From contig CAYZAW010000012.1 of NCBI GenBank assembly GCA_964476505.1, positions 1 through 44,977 on the forward strand: DNA of 44,977 bases, read 5' to 3'. Under the pieces are notes generated by a model. It was not told the origin of the DNA. It worked only from the letters and a program-made list of their open reading frames with translations, and ran no database searches. This stretch comes from CAYZAW01 sp964476505. GTDB lineage: Bacteria; Bacillota; Clostridia; Christensenellales; CAG-138. The position numbers were made by a program, and so were the translations under genes. Below are positions 1-7,570 of the stretch, piece after piece (the stretch's first letter is position 1; each line of letters begins with the position of its first letter).

Positions 1-1876
1 ATTCCTTCCCGTTCCGATATGGAGAGGGGAAATAACATCCAACGCGCTGATGGCGCTTGCCTATTTCTCGGGCACAGTTTTTTCCGCCATTGCCGGGAAA
101 ATAGGCCTCGAGGTTGCTACTATTGCAAATGTAAAGTCGGCAGAAGCGGCAAAAAGCGGGATTAAACCGTCGTTTATGGCGGGATTTCGCGGCGGTGCAG
201 TCATGGGGATGGCGGTTGTGGGTTCTAGCCTGTTAGGCGTTGCGATCGTGTATCTGCTTACCGGCGACCCAACCACTATTCTGGGATTCAGCTTCGGTGC
301 AAGCTCTCTGGCGCTTTTTGCCAAGGCAGGCGGCGGTATCTTTACCAAGACGGCGGACATCAGCGCGGATCTCGTGGGCAAGGTCGAGCTTGGCATTCCG
401 GAGGACGACCCGCGCAATCCGGCTGTAATTGCGGACAATGTCGGCGATAATGTAGGGGATGTAGCCGGTATGGGGGCAGATCTGTTTGACTCCAATGTCG
501 CTTCCATGGCAGCGGCGCTGGTCATGGCTGCATCGCTTGACAAGGCGCTAGGCGGTATGAAGTATGTCAGCACGGTGTTCTGCTTTGCTGCATTGGGCTT
601 GTTAGCCTCCATTATTGGTGTTATGACAGCGCGTATCGGGAAGCGAGGCAGCCCGACCAAAGCACTGAATTCCAGTACTTATGTAACAACAGGCGTTTAC
701 ACTGTTCTTACAGCCATTGCTTCCTGCATATTTGGATTTTCATGGCGTATTTGGGCGGCTTGCATCGTTGGCTTGTTAGTGGGTGTAATCATCGGCATCA
801 CAACCGATTATTTTACTGATGATAAAAAGAAGCCGGTTCACGCCGTTGCCAAGGCAAGCGCCAGCGGCCCTGCGTTTACCATTATTTCCGGCATCTCCTA
901 CGGGCTTCTCAGTGTACTGCCCGCAATGATCGGTATCGGTATTTCAGCTTTAGCCGCATACAAGCTTTGTGAGCCCATAGATCCGGCACACGGTATGGAA
1001 TTTGCCTTGTTCGGCATTTCCATGGCGGCAGTGGGAATGCTCTCCATCGTAGGCATGATCGTAAGCAACGACGCTTACGGGCCCATTGTTGATAATGCGC
1101 GCGGTCTTGCCGAAATGGGCGACTTAGGCGACGAGGTGCTTACGATCACGGATGAATTAGACTCTGCCGGTAATACCGTTAAAGCTGTGACAAAGGGCTT
1201 TGCCATTGCTGCAGCCGGTCTTACGGTTATTGCCCTTTTAGGCGCGTTTATGAGCGAGGTAAATGCGGCGGCAGCGGAATTGGGCGTTGCCGGACTGGAT
1301 AACTTTGATGTGATGGATCCGCTGGTATTCTTTGGCCTGCTGGTGGGCGCAGCAATTCCAGCTGTGTTTTCCGCTATGCTTATGTTGGGCGTAGACCGAA
1401 ATGCACAGCGCATGGTAGCGGAAATCCATCGACAGTTTCGCGAGATCATTGGCCTTAAGGAAGGAAAGCCAGGTGTAGAACCGGAGTACGACCGTTGCAT
1501 CGAAATCGCAACGGCGGGCGCGTTGAAAGAACTGATACCGGCGGGCATAGTAGCAATTCTGTCGACTCTGCTGGTGGGCTTTATCGGAGGCGTAAGGGCA
1601 ATAGGCGGCTTTTTGTGCGGCAATATCATTAGCGGCATCCTGTTCGCGCTGTTTATGAGCAATGCCGGCGGCTTGTGGGATAACGCTAAAAAGTATGTGG
1701 AATCCGGGCATGAAGGCGGCAAGGGCTCAAACGTACACAAGGCTGCCGTGGTCGGCGATACGGTGGGCGATCCGTTCAAGGATACAGCCGGCCCGTCCAT
1801 CAATACGCAGATAACGGTGGTATCGCTGGTCGCATCGCTGATGTCCACGCTGTTCTTAACAATGTCGGTTTTTTAA
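1..1876 (+). CDS. hppA: Membrane-bound ion-pumping pyrophosphatase, 5' end outside window
   Basis: Hydrolyses pyrophosphate and uses the energy to pump H+ (or Na+) across the cytoplasmic membrane. The frame is open from base 2 and the visible 624 residues lack roughly the first 50-80 of the usual 650-700, so the start lies outside the window; the ATG at 50 is internal. Diagnostic family motifs are present: DNVGDNVGDVAGMGADLFDS (about 433-492) and a C-terminal block with VGDTVGDPFKDTAGPS (about 1750-1800), both Asp/Lys-rich pyrophosphate-Mg sites, set among many hydrophobic segments. The motif GNTVKA (about 1168-1185) has Lys (codon 1181-1183) where K+-dependent enzymes have Ala, which is the known mark of the K+-independent subclass. 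Ion specificity cannot be read with certainty. A stem-loop follows the stop codon. Confidence 0.96.
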   Translation, partial: FLPVPIWRGEITSNALMALAYFSGTVFSAIAGKIGLEVATIANVKSAEAAKSGIKPSFMAGFRGGAVMGMAVVGSSLLGVAIVYLLTGDPTTILGFSFGASSLALFAKAGGGIFTKTADISADLVGKVELGIPEDDPRNPAVIADNVGDNVGDVAGMGADLFDSNVASMAAALVMAASLDKALGGMKYVSTVFCFAALGLLASIIGVMTARIGKRGSPTKALNSSTYVTTGVYTVLTAIASCIFGFSWRIWAACIVGLLVGVIIGITTDYFTDDKKKPVHAVAKASASGPAFTIISGISYGLLSVLPAMIGIGISALAAYKLCEPIDPAHGMEFALFGISMAAVGMLSIVGMIVSNDAYGPIVDNARGLAEMGDLGDEVLTITDELDSAGNTVKAVTKGFAIAAAGLTVIALLGAFMSEVNAAAAELGVAGLDNFDVMDPLVFFGLLVGAAIPAVFSAMLMLGVDRNAQRMVAEIHRQFREIIGLKEGKPGVEPEYDRCIEIATAGALKELIPAGIVAILSTLLVGFIGGVRAIGGFLCGNIISGILFALFMSNAGGLWDNAKKYVESGHEGGKGSNVHKAAVVGDTVGDPFKDTAGPSINTQITVVSLVASLMSTLFLTMSVF

Positions 1877-1894
1877 ACGGATCGTTTCCATCAA

Positions 1895-1930
1895 AGCCGG
1901 AGCAGTCCAAGTGTGGATTGCCCCGGCTCA
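1895..1930 (+). terminator. Stem-loop after hppA
   Basis: A 14-bp stem (1895-1908 with 1915-1928, including two G-U pairs) and a 6-nt loop lie 18 bases after the hppA stop. The following bases (catttaaa) form only a weak U tract, so termination here is likely but not certain. Confidence 0.6.
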
Positions 1931-1957
1931 TTTAAACCACGGGCGTACCGCAAAGGA

Positions 1958-1997
1958 AAAGCCGCATACCCGGTCAAGTTCGGATATGCGGCCTTTT
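1958..1997. terminator. Bidirectional terminator between hppA and the APC permease
   Basis: GCCGCATA (1961-1968) pairs with TATGCGGC (1985-1992), flanked by A-rich sequence on the left and TTTT on the right. Read on the minus strand the stem is followed by CTTTTCC, so it mainly ends the permease transcript while backing up the hppA hairpin. Confidence 0.75.
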
Positions 1998-2023
1998 ACG
2001 TATCTGTTACTATGTGTTATCTG

Positions 2024-3439
2024 TTATCCTTTGAGCTTTTTCTTACGGGCGTTATCGAGCAACCAGCCGATGAACATGACGACCGCAAAGAAGATCAGAT
2101 AACCGACCACCTGCTGGAAGCCCTTCCCAACGCAGCAGCAGTAAACCATGAAAATACAGCATACTACGCCGAGCGAGGGAAGAACAAAACGCTTAAAGAA
2201 ATTCAAGTCCTTGCATTTTACCATCAGTGCGATGAACATGGGCACATACATGGCATACAGATTGACGATGGAGATCTCGTCAGGCTCCCATCCAAGCCAT
2301 AAGGAATTATGTACGCCGCCAAAGAAATCCGGCCCCTTCATCCACATGATGACCGTCCAGCCGTACCAAAATCCCGCTACGATCAAACCGAATAGGCATG
2401 ATTTGATGGAAAAGCCGTTTTGTGCGTCAATATCGCCGTAAAACTCCGGCTTGAGCCCACGGTTACGCACAGCCACGGAGTACATGCCGCGGCAGGAACC
2501 CATGATAAGACCGTTCATGGTGCCAAGGCAGGAGATGGCAACGAACACGTAAACCAATGTGCCCACTACATTGCCAAAGATGTTGCTAAAAGCGATCCCG
2601 GGAAGTTTTTCGCCCAGCGGCCATGTGCCGATTATGGTCTCCACGCTGCCGACAGAGCTCATAGAGAAAATATAGAAGCAATAAACAATGGTGCAGAACA
2701 ATGCGCCAAAAATCAGCGCCAGCGGCAGGTTTTTCTTTGCATTTTTGAGTTCTGCATTAATGGAGGTTGCGATGATCCAGCCTTCATAGGCAAAAGCGAA
2801 CGCAACAACACCGCTAAAGAGCCCGCTGCCCCCCTCAACGCTTTCTGTGACCGTGTTGAGTACGGCGGCCGTAGTGCCGTTGGTCAGCCCGACGATGGTG
2901 CCGATAACAGCCATAATGATTATGGGAACCAGCTTGATCACCGTCATGGATACTTGCAGCTTACCCGCCAGCTTGGGGCTGATGGCGTTGATGCCATAGC
3001 CGATCATCAAATACGCGGCGCCAAGCCCTACGGCCTCCACGGCGATGGTGCCGGTGGCAAAGTCCAAGGCTTGGATGCCAAAAAGAGGGCAGGTAAACAT
3101 AGCTGCAAAAAAGGAAAGGATTGCGGCCAAGGAAGGATAGTATATCGTCGTCATAAACCAACCTACATAGTAAGCGTATGTAGGTCCAAGGGCAACCTCG
3201 GCGTAGTCTACCACACCGTTTACGTTCTCGTAATGCGCGCCGAGTTCCGCAAACACCAGAGAGCAAATGATGCAAATCACGCCGACAATGCCCACTACCA
3301 ATACGGCATTCCAAAGGTTTCCGCCGGTTAGGCTCAGCACCTTACCTCCCTTAATGAATACGCCCGAACCTATTACAATGCCAATTACCATGGCTATGGC
3401 TGTGGGAAGACCATAGCGCTTTTCCATTTTTCCGTCCAA
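2024..3439 (-). CDS. APC-family amino acid permease
   Basis: A predicted 12-helix amino acid transporter or exchanger of the APC superfamily. The N-terminus shows the family signature: GLPTAIAMVIGIVIGSGVFI is helix 1 with the unwound G-S-G substrate site, followed by the long helix 2 and the LVFAELGAHYENVNG stretch typical of LAT/SteT-like members. The substrate cannot be set from sequence. Two starts compete: a TTG at 3439 with AGAAGG 8 bases upstream, and an ATG at 3427 (MEKRYGLPTA) preceded by GGACGG. The TTG has the better spacing, but most homologues would align from the ATG. The gene is alone, with its own promoter (3478-3506) and terminator (1958-1997). Confidence 0.9.
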   Translation of the reverse strand: MDGKMEKRYGLPTAIAMVIGIVIGSGVFIKGGKVLSLTGGNLWNAVLVVGIVGVICIICSLVFAELGAHYENVNGVVDYAEVALGPTYAYYVGWFMTTIYYPSLAAILSFFAAMFTCPLFGIQALDFATGTIAVEAVGLGAAYLMIGYGINAISPKLAGKLQVSMTVIKLVPIIIMAVIGTIVGLTNGTTAAVLNTVTESVEGGSGLFSGVVAFAFAYEGWIIATSINAELKNAKKNLPLALIFGALFCTIVYCFYIFSMSSVGSVETIIGTWPLGEKLPGIAFSNIFGNVVGTLVYVFVAISCLGTMNGLIMGSCRGMYSVAVRNRGLKPEFYGDIDAQNGFSIKSCLFGLIVAGFWYGWTVIMWMKGPDFFGGVHNSLWLGWEPDEISIVNLYAMYVPMFIALMVKCKDLNFFKRFVLPSLGVVCCIFMVYCCCVGKGFQQVVGYLIFFAVVMFIGWLLDNARKKKLKG

Positions 3440-3477
3440 GAGTCAACCCTTCTTTCTGCTTCGCCAAATAGGCGGTA

Positions 3478-3506
3478 ATATTATGTATATAGTTTATCAA
3501 TATCAA
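3478..3506 (-). promoter_or_regulatory. Sigma-A promoter of the APC permease
   Basis: On the minus strand TTGATA (3506-3501), a 17-base spacer and TAATAT (3483-3478) form a near-consensus promoter about 40 bases upstream of the permease start. Confidence 0.7.
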
Positions 3507-3535
3507 TATATCACGGCAAGCAAATAAAGCGTAAA

Positions 3536-3566
3536 GAAAGCGGCTGTACAAAATTTGCACAGCCGC
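3536..3566 (-). terminator. Terminator of the GntR-ABC operon
   Basis: GCGGCTGT (3540-3547) pairs with ACAGCCGC (3559-3566). On the minus strand the stem is followed by TTTCTTT, 37 bases after the ABC permease stop, as expected for a Rho-independent terminator. Confidence 0.8.
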
Positions 3567-3602
3567 CCGTCCCCATAAAACCCGTGGGAGGTTGTTATGA
3601 AG

Positions 3603-4457
3603 CTACTCTAGGTTCAGCTTTTTGCCCAGCAGATGCTGCATCCAGAAATACAAGCCCGCGCCAACGCCTGCCGTGATCAGCGTTTCCACACCGATCAACA
3701 GGTAAAGCATGTTAACGCTCATCGGCTGATCCTGTATCAGCGCCGTCGTCATGTTCAGGGTGAGAGAGAAGGTCACGATACCGAACAGAATGCTCAGCAC
3801 CGTAGAGATCCCGATCAACAGCGCAATGGTCACTAAAATCCTGTGCCGCTTGGTCATGGCGTGTGCTGCGGTAATGGAGAAGTAGATCATGATCAGCGAC
3901 GCGATCTCGCAAATCAACGAGGACAGCACACAAACGGTGAAGAACAGGTCGAAGCTAAAGCCCGGGGCCATGGCCTCGAATTCCCGCAACCCTTCGGCGA
4001 TCTTTTGAAATACCTCTACGAAATTTGCGTCACCGTATACCGGGATAAAGCCGATGCCGCAGAATATCACCATGCCGAGGATCACCGCAAACAGGTTGAT
4101 GATGCACCAAACAAAGCCCACCCAGATCTTTGACCATAAAAGCTGAGAGGTGCGAACGGGCAGCGTGAAGGAAAGATAGCCTTCGTCGCACAGCAGGCTG
4201 CGGTTGAAATACGAGCAGGTCATCAATAGGGTGATCACGGCGGAGGCGGCAATGGCAATCAGCATCAGCACCATTACGATGTTGATGATCACATCGAACA
4301 TCTGACCGGTGGTGGTGGAAGAAATCGCCTGCATCTGCGAAATATCGTAGGCAAGGCAAGCGCCCGCCAACAGGCTTCCGCCGATCACCGCGATCTGTAC
4401 CGGCCACAGCCGTTTGGACAGAGCCTGAAAGTCGTATTTAAAAAGCTTGTTCAGCAT
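3603..4457 (-). CDS. ABC transporter membrane subunit
   Basis: A 284-residue integral membrane protein with about six hydrophobic segments, the membrane partner of the ATPase upstream. It overlaps the ATPase stop in ATGCTGA and has GGGAGG 7 bases before its ATG, so the two are translationally coupled. The sequence (MLNKLFKYDF start, a helix pair, then SYFNRSLLCDEGYLSFTLPVRTSQ) is typical of the ABC-2-like permeases of GntR/YtrA-type operons in Bacillota, which respond to cell-envelope stress or antimicrobial peptides. Its cargo is unknown. Confidence is high for the class and low for function. Confidence 0.85.
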   Translation of the reverse strand: MLNKLFKYDFQALSKRLWPVQIAVIGGSLLAGACLAYDISQMQAISSTTTGQMFDVIINIVMVLMLIAIAASAVITLLMTCSYFNRSLLCDEGYLSFTLPVRTSQLLWSKIWVGFVWCIINLFAVILGMVIFCGIGFIPVYGDANFVEVFQKIAEGLREFEAMAPGFSFDLFFTVCVLSSLICEIASLIMIYFSITAAHAMTKRHRILVTIALLIGISTVLSILFGIVTFSLTLNMTTALIQDQPMSVNMLYLLIGVETLITAGVGAGLYFWMQHLLGKKLNLE

Positions 4458-5149
4458 TTGAATACCTCCCGGAACACTTCGTCAAGAGATTTTCCGCTTT
4501 CCTCGCGGGCGTGGTCTGCGGTATCCTGCGCCACCACATGCCCCTCCCGCAGGAAGATGAATTCGTCCAACACTTTTTCCACGTCGCTGATCAAGTGGGT
4601 GGAAATAAGAATGGTGCTGTTCTCGTTGTAGTTGGTGAGGATGGTGTGCAAAATGTAATCCCGCGCGGCCGGGTCAACGCCGCCGATGGGTTCATCCAAG
4701 AGGTACAGCCTTGCCCGCCGGGACATCACCAGTACCAACTGCACCTTTTCCTGCGTGCCCTTGGAAAGGGATTTGATGCGCGCATTGACGGGCACGTTTA
4801 AAGACGCCAGCATGTCGGCTGCCCGAAGCTTATCAAAATCGGCGTAAAAATCGCTGAAAAAGCTCAGGCATTCGTTGATGCGCATGTCTTTATCAAAGTA
4901 CGGACGCTCTGGCAGGTAGGAAACGATAGCTTTGGTTTCCGGGCCGGGCACTTTGCCGTCTACCAGTATCTGCCCGGAGGTGGGGGTCAAAAGCCCCGCC
5001 GCCAGCTTGATGAGCGTGGTCTTACCGCTGCCGTTTGGCCCCAACAGGCCGATGATGCGGCCGCAGGGCAGCGACAGGTTGAGGCCGTTCAATGCCGGTG
5101 TGCCGCTGTAAGACTTATGTAAGTCCTTGCATTCCAATATCCCTTGCAT
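4451..5149 (-). CDS. ABC transporter ATP-binding protein (YtrB/BcrA type)
   Basis: The cytoplasmic ATPase of the ABC system. Walker A is GPNGSGKTT, Walker B is LYLLDEP with the D-loop GGVDP, and the H-loop is STHLISD. The ABC signature is unusual: LSKGTQEKV instead of LSGGQ; variant signatures with LSKG are common in this single-domain exporter group. The start is set at ATG 5149, because AGGAGGAG, inside the last codons of the GntR gene, sits 5-6 bases before it; an upstream in-frame ATG at 5170 would read through that ribosome site. It overlaps the permease start, forming a three-gene operon. Confidence 0.93.
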   Translation of the reverse strand: MQGILECKDLHKSYSGTPALNGLNLSLPCGRIIGLLGPNGSGKTTLIKLAAGLLTPTSGQILVDGKVPGPETKAIVSYLPERPYFDKDMRINECLSFFSDFYADFDKLRAADMLASLNVPVNARIKSLSKGTQEKVQLVLVMSRRARLYLLDEPIGGVDPAARDYILHTILTNYNENSTILISTHLISDVEKVLDEFIFLREGHVVAQDTADHAREESGKSLDEVFREVFKC

Positions 5150-5150
5150 A

Positions 5151-5519
5151 CTACTCCTCCTTGCAGGCATCCCCGCGAAGAAGCTCCAGTGCTTCTTCTC
5201 TGGTATAGCCCAAAGCTTTCATGTTGTTCAGATACGTTTTTGCTGCCTCCATGGCCTTTTGCTTGCGCGCCGTGGCGATGATCGCCTCCTGCGTTGTTAC
5301 AAACCGGCCGCTGTTGCGCTGCGTTTCCGCCAATCCAAGGCTTTCCAGCTCAGACATGGCTCGCTGCATGGTGTTGGGATTGACCGATGCGACCAGCGAT
5401 AAATCGCGGACGCTGGGCAGCTTTTCACCCATGCTGTACTTGCCGCTTAAAATATCCATTAGGATATAATCAACGATCTGTTGGTAGATGGGCTGCTGCG
5501 ATGTAAAATTCCAAGCCAC
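5151..5519 (-). CDS. GntR-family (YtrA subfamily) transcriptional regulator
   Basis: A 122-residue repressor with an N-terminal winged helix (QQPIYQQIVDYI, GEKLPSVRDLSLVASVNPNTMQRAMSELESLGL) and only a short helical C-terminal tail, which is the YtrA architecture. The likely start is GTG at 5519, 8 bases after AAAGGAGG; a TTG at 5525 is too close to that site. It heads the operon with the ABC ATPase, whose start lies 1 base after this stop, and probably represses the operon by binding the palindrome at 5541-5568 that overlaps its own promoter. The inducing signal is unknown; homologous systems react to cell-wall antibiotics. Confidence 0.92.
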   Translation of the reverse strand: MAWNFTSQQPIYQQIVDYILMDILSGKYSMGEKLPSVRDLSLVASVNPNTMQRAMSELESLGLAETQRNSGRFVTTQEAIIATARKQKAMEAAKTYLNNMKALGYTREEALELLRGDACKEE

Positions 5520-5540
5520 CTGCAAAACCTCCTTTGCATG

Positions 5541-5596
5541 TGTATTAGTGTACTAGTAACGTAATACAGTATAGTGCGGCATTATGCATCTGTCAA
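5541..5596 (-). promoter_or_regulatory. Promoter and palindromic operator of the GntR-ABC operon
   Basis: On the minus strand TTGACA (5596-5591), a 17-base spacer and TATACT (5573-5568) form an almost ideal sigma-A promoter. Directly downstream, overlapping the last -10 base, lies a 28-bp palindrome: outer arms TGTATTA (5541-5547) and TAATACA (5562-5568) and core TACTAGTA (5551-5558), all sharing one centre at 5554.5. Position over the start site and symmetry fit a GntR repressor dimer. Confidence 0.8.
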
Positions 5597-5630
5597 CCAT
5601 AAATTTGGAAATACTTTATTTTAGGATTAC

Positions 5631-5765
5631 GATGGGGACATTGTCCCCATGCCCCTACCAAGGGGCATTGCCCCTTGGAACCCTTCCATCCGCCCATAAT
5701 ATGGGCGGATAAATGGGATTTTTAAGGGATAACATCCCTTAAACGGGGTTTGGGGCAGAGCCCCA
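5631..5765 (+). repeat. Five-hairpin dispersed repeat, copy A
   Basis: About 135 bases made almost wholly of five consecutive short palindromes: GGGGACA/TGTCCCC, CCAAGGGGCA/TGCCCCTTGG, TCCGCCCATA/TATGGGCGGA, TTAAGGGAT/ATCCCTTAA and TGGGGC/GCCCCA. An inverted, nearly identical copy lies at 38074-38206. No ORF with a plausible start occupies it. It sits between the promoter of the GntR operon and the gene at 5786, ending 20 bases before that start codon. Confidence 0.85.
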
Positions 5766-5785
5766 TGATATATAAAGGAGAGCAT

Positions 5786-6163
5786 ATGAGCGTTTGGCTG
5801 TACGGATTGTTGTTTGCGGGAGGCGGGGCAGTGTATATGCTGCTGGAATGCCTGTGGCGGGGGCGCACGCATATTTCCATGGGGATCACGGGCGGCGCGG
5901 CGGCGGCGCTGTTGGTGGGGCTGTATCTAAGGATGGGGGCGGGCGGATATATCGCAAAGCTTGTTTGCGGCATGGCGGTAATCACCGCGCTGGAATTCAT
6001 CTGCGGTGCGGTGGTAAATGTGCGGCTGCAAAAGAACGTGTGGGATTACAGCGCCATGCCTTATCAGCTGTACGGGCAGGTGTGCTTGGGGTATTCGCTG
6101 CTGTGGGGCGGGCTGGCGCTGGTATTGGCATGGGTCGCGGAGGGGCTGCGGGGAATCCTCTAG
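5786..6163 (+). CDS. Putative ABC-transporter type IV membrane protein (CmpB/PF06541-like)
   Basis: A 125-residue protein with four hydrophobic segments. The pattern LECLWRG near residue 15, LEFICGAVVNVRLQKNVWDYS in the middle and GQVCLGYSLLWG near the C-terminus matches the family named putative ABC-transporter type IV, whose function is not established. The ATG at 5786 is chosen because AAGGAG lies 5 bases upstream; an in-frame ATG at 5750 lies inside the repeat and has no ribosome site. No ABC ATPase is adjacent on this strand. Confidence 0.75.
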   Translation: MSVWLYGLLFAGGGAVYMLLECLWRGRTHISMGITGGAAAALLVGLYLRMGAGGYIAKLVCGMAVITALEFICGAVVNVRLQKNVWDYSAMPYQLYGQVCLGYSLLWGGLALVLAWVAEGLRGIL

Positions 6164-6239
6164 TTGTTCACGGTTTCTTTTCACACACAGGCAGGTATAT
6201 GCTGTTATAATGGAAAAAATCGGGAAGGGAGCATAAGGA

Positions 6240-7004
6240 ATGAAGCTTCTACGCATCCTGTTGATCGCAATCGGCATATTTGGCGTTATGGATACCATAC
6301 TGGTGTCCTTTATCTCCAACATCAACCTAGGCGTACTGCTGCCGGGCATACTGGGGCTGCCGCTCTTGGCGGTCGGCGTGTTTTTGCCAAGGCTTGCGCC
6401 GTGGTGTAAAACAGGTGCGGGCGCGGTATTGAAATGGGTATTCATCGGCGGCTATGCGCTGTTAACGGTGGGCTTTCTTGTTACCAGCCTGATCATTGCC
6501 CGGGCGGAAACGAAGTCGGCGCCGAAGAATGCAGACGTTTTGATCGTGCTTGGCGCGGGGCTTCGGGGCAACCGGCCAACGCTGATCTTAGCGGAGCGGC
6601 TCAATACCACCATCGCATATTTAGAGGAGAACCCGGATACCGTGGCGATAGTGTCCGGCGGGCAAGGCGAAAACGAGATCGTCAGCGAAGCGGAGGTAAT
6701 GGGGAAATACCTTGCGCAAAAGGGGATTCCGGCGGAGCGGTATCTTTTAGAGGACCGGTCAAAAAGCACGGAGGAGAACTTCCGCTTTTCCAATGCGATC
6801 ATACAAAAACGCTTTGGGGAGAACGCAAGCATTGTGTTTGTGACAACGGGCTTTCATGTGTATCGGGCAGGACTGGTGGCAAACAAGCAAAACGTAGCGG
6901 TGGCGGCGGGAATCCCGTCGGCAGACCGCTGGTATATGCGACTGAACAATTACCTGCGCGAATGCGTTGCCGTATGGGTCTACCGGCTTTTAGGAAGAAC
7001 ATAA
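6240..7004 (+). CDS. YdcF/SanA-like DUF218 membrane protein
   Basis: A 254-residue protein with three or four N-terminal membrane helices (residues 1-85) followed by a DUF218 domain. Family landmarks are DVLIVLGAGL at the domain start, AIVSGGQGENEIVSEAEVMGKYL, LLEDRSKSTEENFRFS and VTTGFHVYRAG. Members are linked to cell-envelope integrity and antibiotic exclusion (SanA, YdcF), but the reaction is not known. AAGGGAG precedes the ATG by about 8 bases. A TATAAT at 6206-6211 could serve as a -10, though no good -35 is seen. Confidence 0.85.
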   Translation: MKLLRILLIAIGIFGVMDTILVSFISNINLGVLLPGILGLPLLAVGVFLPRLAPWCKTGAGAVLKWVFIGGYALLTVGFLVTSLIIARAETKSAPKNADVLIVLGAGLRGNRPTLILAERLNTTIAYLEENPDTVAIVSGGQGENEIVSEAEVMGKYLAQKGIPAERYLLEDRSKSTEENFRFSNAIIQKRFGENASIVFVTTGFHVYRAGLVANKQNVAVAAGIPSADRWYMRLNNYLRECVAVWVYRLLGRT

Positions 7005-7035
7005 AAGCCCTCGCGCTCTGGCACGCGAAGGCTTT
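7004..7035. terminator. Stem-loop between convergent small genes
   Basis: AAAGCCcTCGCG (7004-7015) pairs with CGCGAaGGCTTT (7024-7035). It starts at the stop of the DUF218 gene and serves either strand; the minus-strand side has the better U run (TTTTA). Confidence 0.65.
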
Positions 7036-7087
7036 GAAGGGGGAGGGGTTGTATACATCATCCGAATGGACGTGTATGGTGATGAAG

Positions 7088-7285
7088 CTAGGCTTTCTTT
7101 GTGATACCGTGGCAGTAGGCAACGGTAGCTAAGGTAAGCACGGCTGCGCCCAATAGCACGGATGCGGCAACGACTTCCCAAGGAGTCGCCGAGGCGCCGA
7201 GCCGGTTGGTTGCGGTTACCAATACAGAGACGGTAAGTGCGATGTAAGCGGACAGGGTTGCGGTGACGGTTGCGATGGTTTTCAT
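7088..7285 (-). CDS. Small two-helix membrane protein, unknown
   Basis: A 65-residue hydrophobic protein with two predicted helices (about residues 5-27 and 36-58) and a basic C-terminus. It is supported as a real gene by a perfect GGAGGT 7 bases before the ATG and by the terminator-like stem at 7004-7035 downstream. No family is recognised. A short hairpin (7313-7330) lies in its leader. A possible promoter is TTCCAA-N17-TATGAT on the minus strand near 7350-7380, weak at the -35. Confidence 0.6.
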   Translation of the reverse strand: MKTIATVTATLSAYIALTVSVLVTATNRLGASATPWEVVAASVLLGAAVLTLATVAYCHGITKKA

Positions 7286-7312
7286 AACAGCGACCTCCTT
7301 TTTTATTTGCCG

Positions 7313-7343
7313 GCGGAGCGTGTGCTCCGCTTGCTTTCTTTTT
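7313..7343 (+). terminator. Hairpin with U tract on the plus strand
   Basis: GCGGAGC (7313-7319), loop gtgt, GCTCCGC (7324-7330), then TTGCTTTCTTTTT. This has the form of a plus-strand terminator, although the nearest plus-strand gene ends at 7004; it may stop read-through towards cysS or act in the 5' leader of the minus-strand small gene. Confidence 0.5.
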
Positions 7344-7492
7344 ACAGTGCCATCATACGTTTTTAAGGGAATGATTGGAATGGGTTTTCAAAGGCGTTTG
7401 AAAGATCGTTATTTTTAAAACAAAGGGAATCGAGCCCGTTGACCTAACGTTTGTAAGGCTGTGAAACAACTGTGTGAAAAGCCGTCCGGCGC

Positions 7493-7566
7493 TTGACAAA
7501 CCATAAGGCATACAGTACGATTCCAATATCGCAGGGGATCAACAAGCCACCTGCGAACAGGAGGTT
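7493..7566 (+). promoter_or_regulatory. cysS promoter and short leader hairpin
   Basis: TTGACA (7493-7498), 17 bases, TACGAT (7516-7521). The leader then holds TCGCAGG (7529-7535) pairing with CCTGCGA (7550-7556), immediately followed by the AGGAGG ribosome site. No T-box elements are visible, unlike many Bacillota cysS leaders. Confidence 0.65.
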
Positions 7567-7570
7567 TATC

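Noticed and set aside
5627..6000. Short minus-strand frames across the five-hairpin repeat
   Set aside because: They arise from the palindromes, lack ribosome sites and continue into the antisense of the gene at 5786.
7410..7445. tRNA-like T-arm sequence (GGGCTCGATTCCC on the minus strand)
   Set aside because: The loop lacks the conserved TTCRA pattern and no acceptor, D or anticodon stems can be found around it.
7493..7570. T-box leader for cysS
   Set aside because: No specifier loop, AGGGTGGNACCGCG box or terminator is present in the 50-base leader; only a short hairpin.
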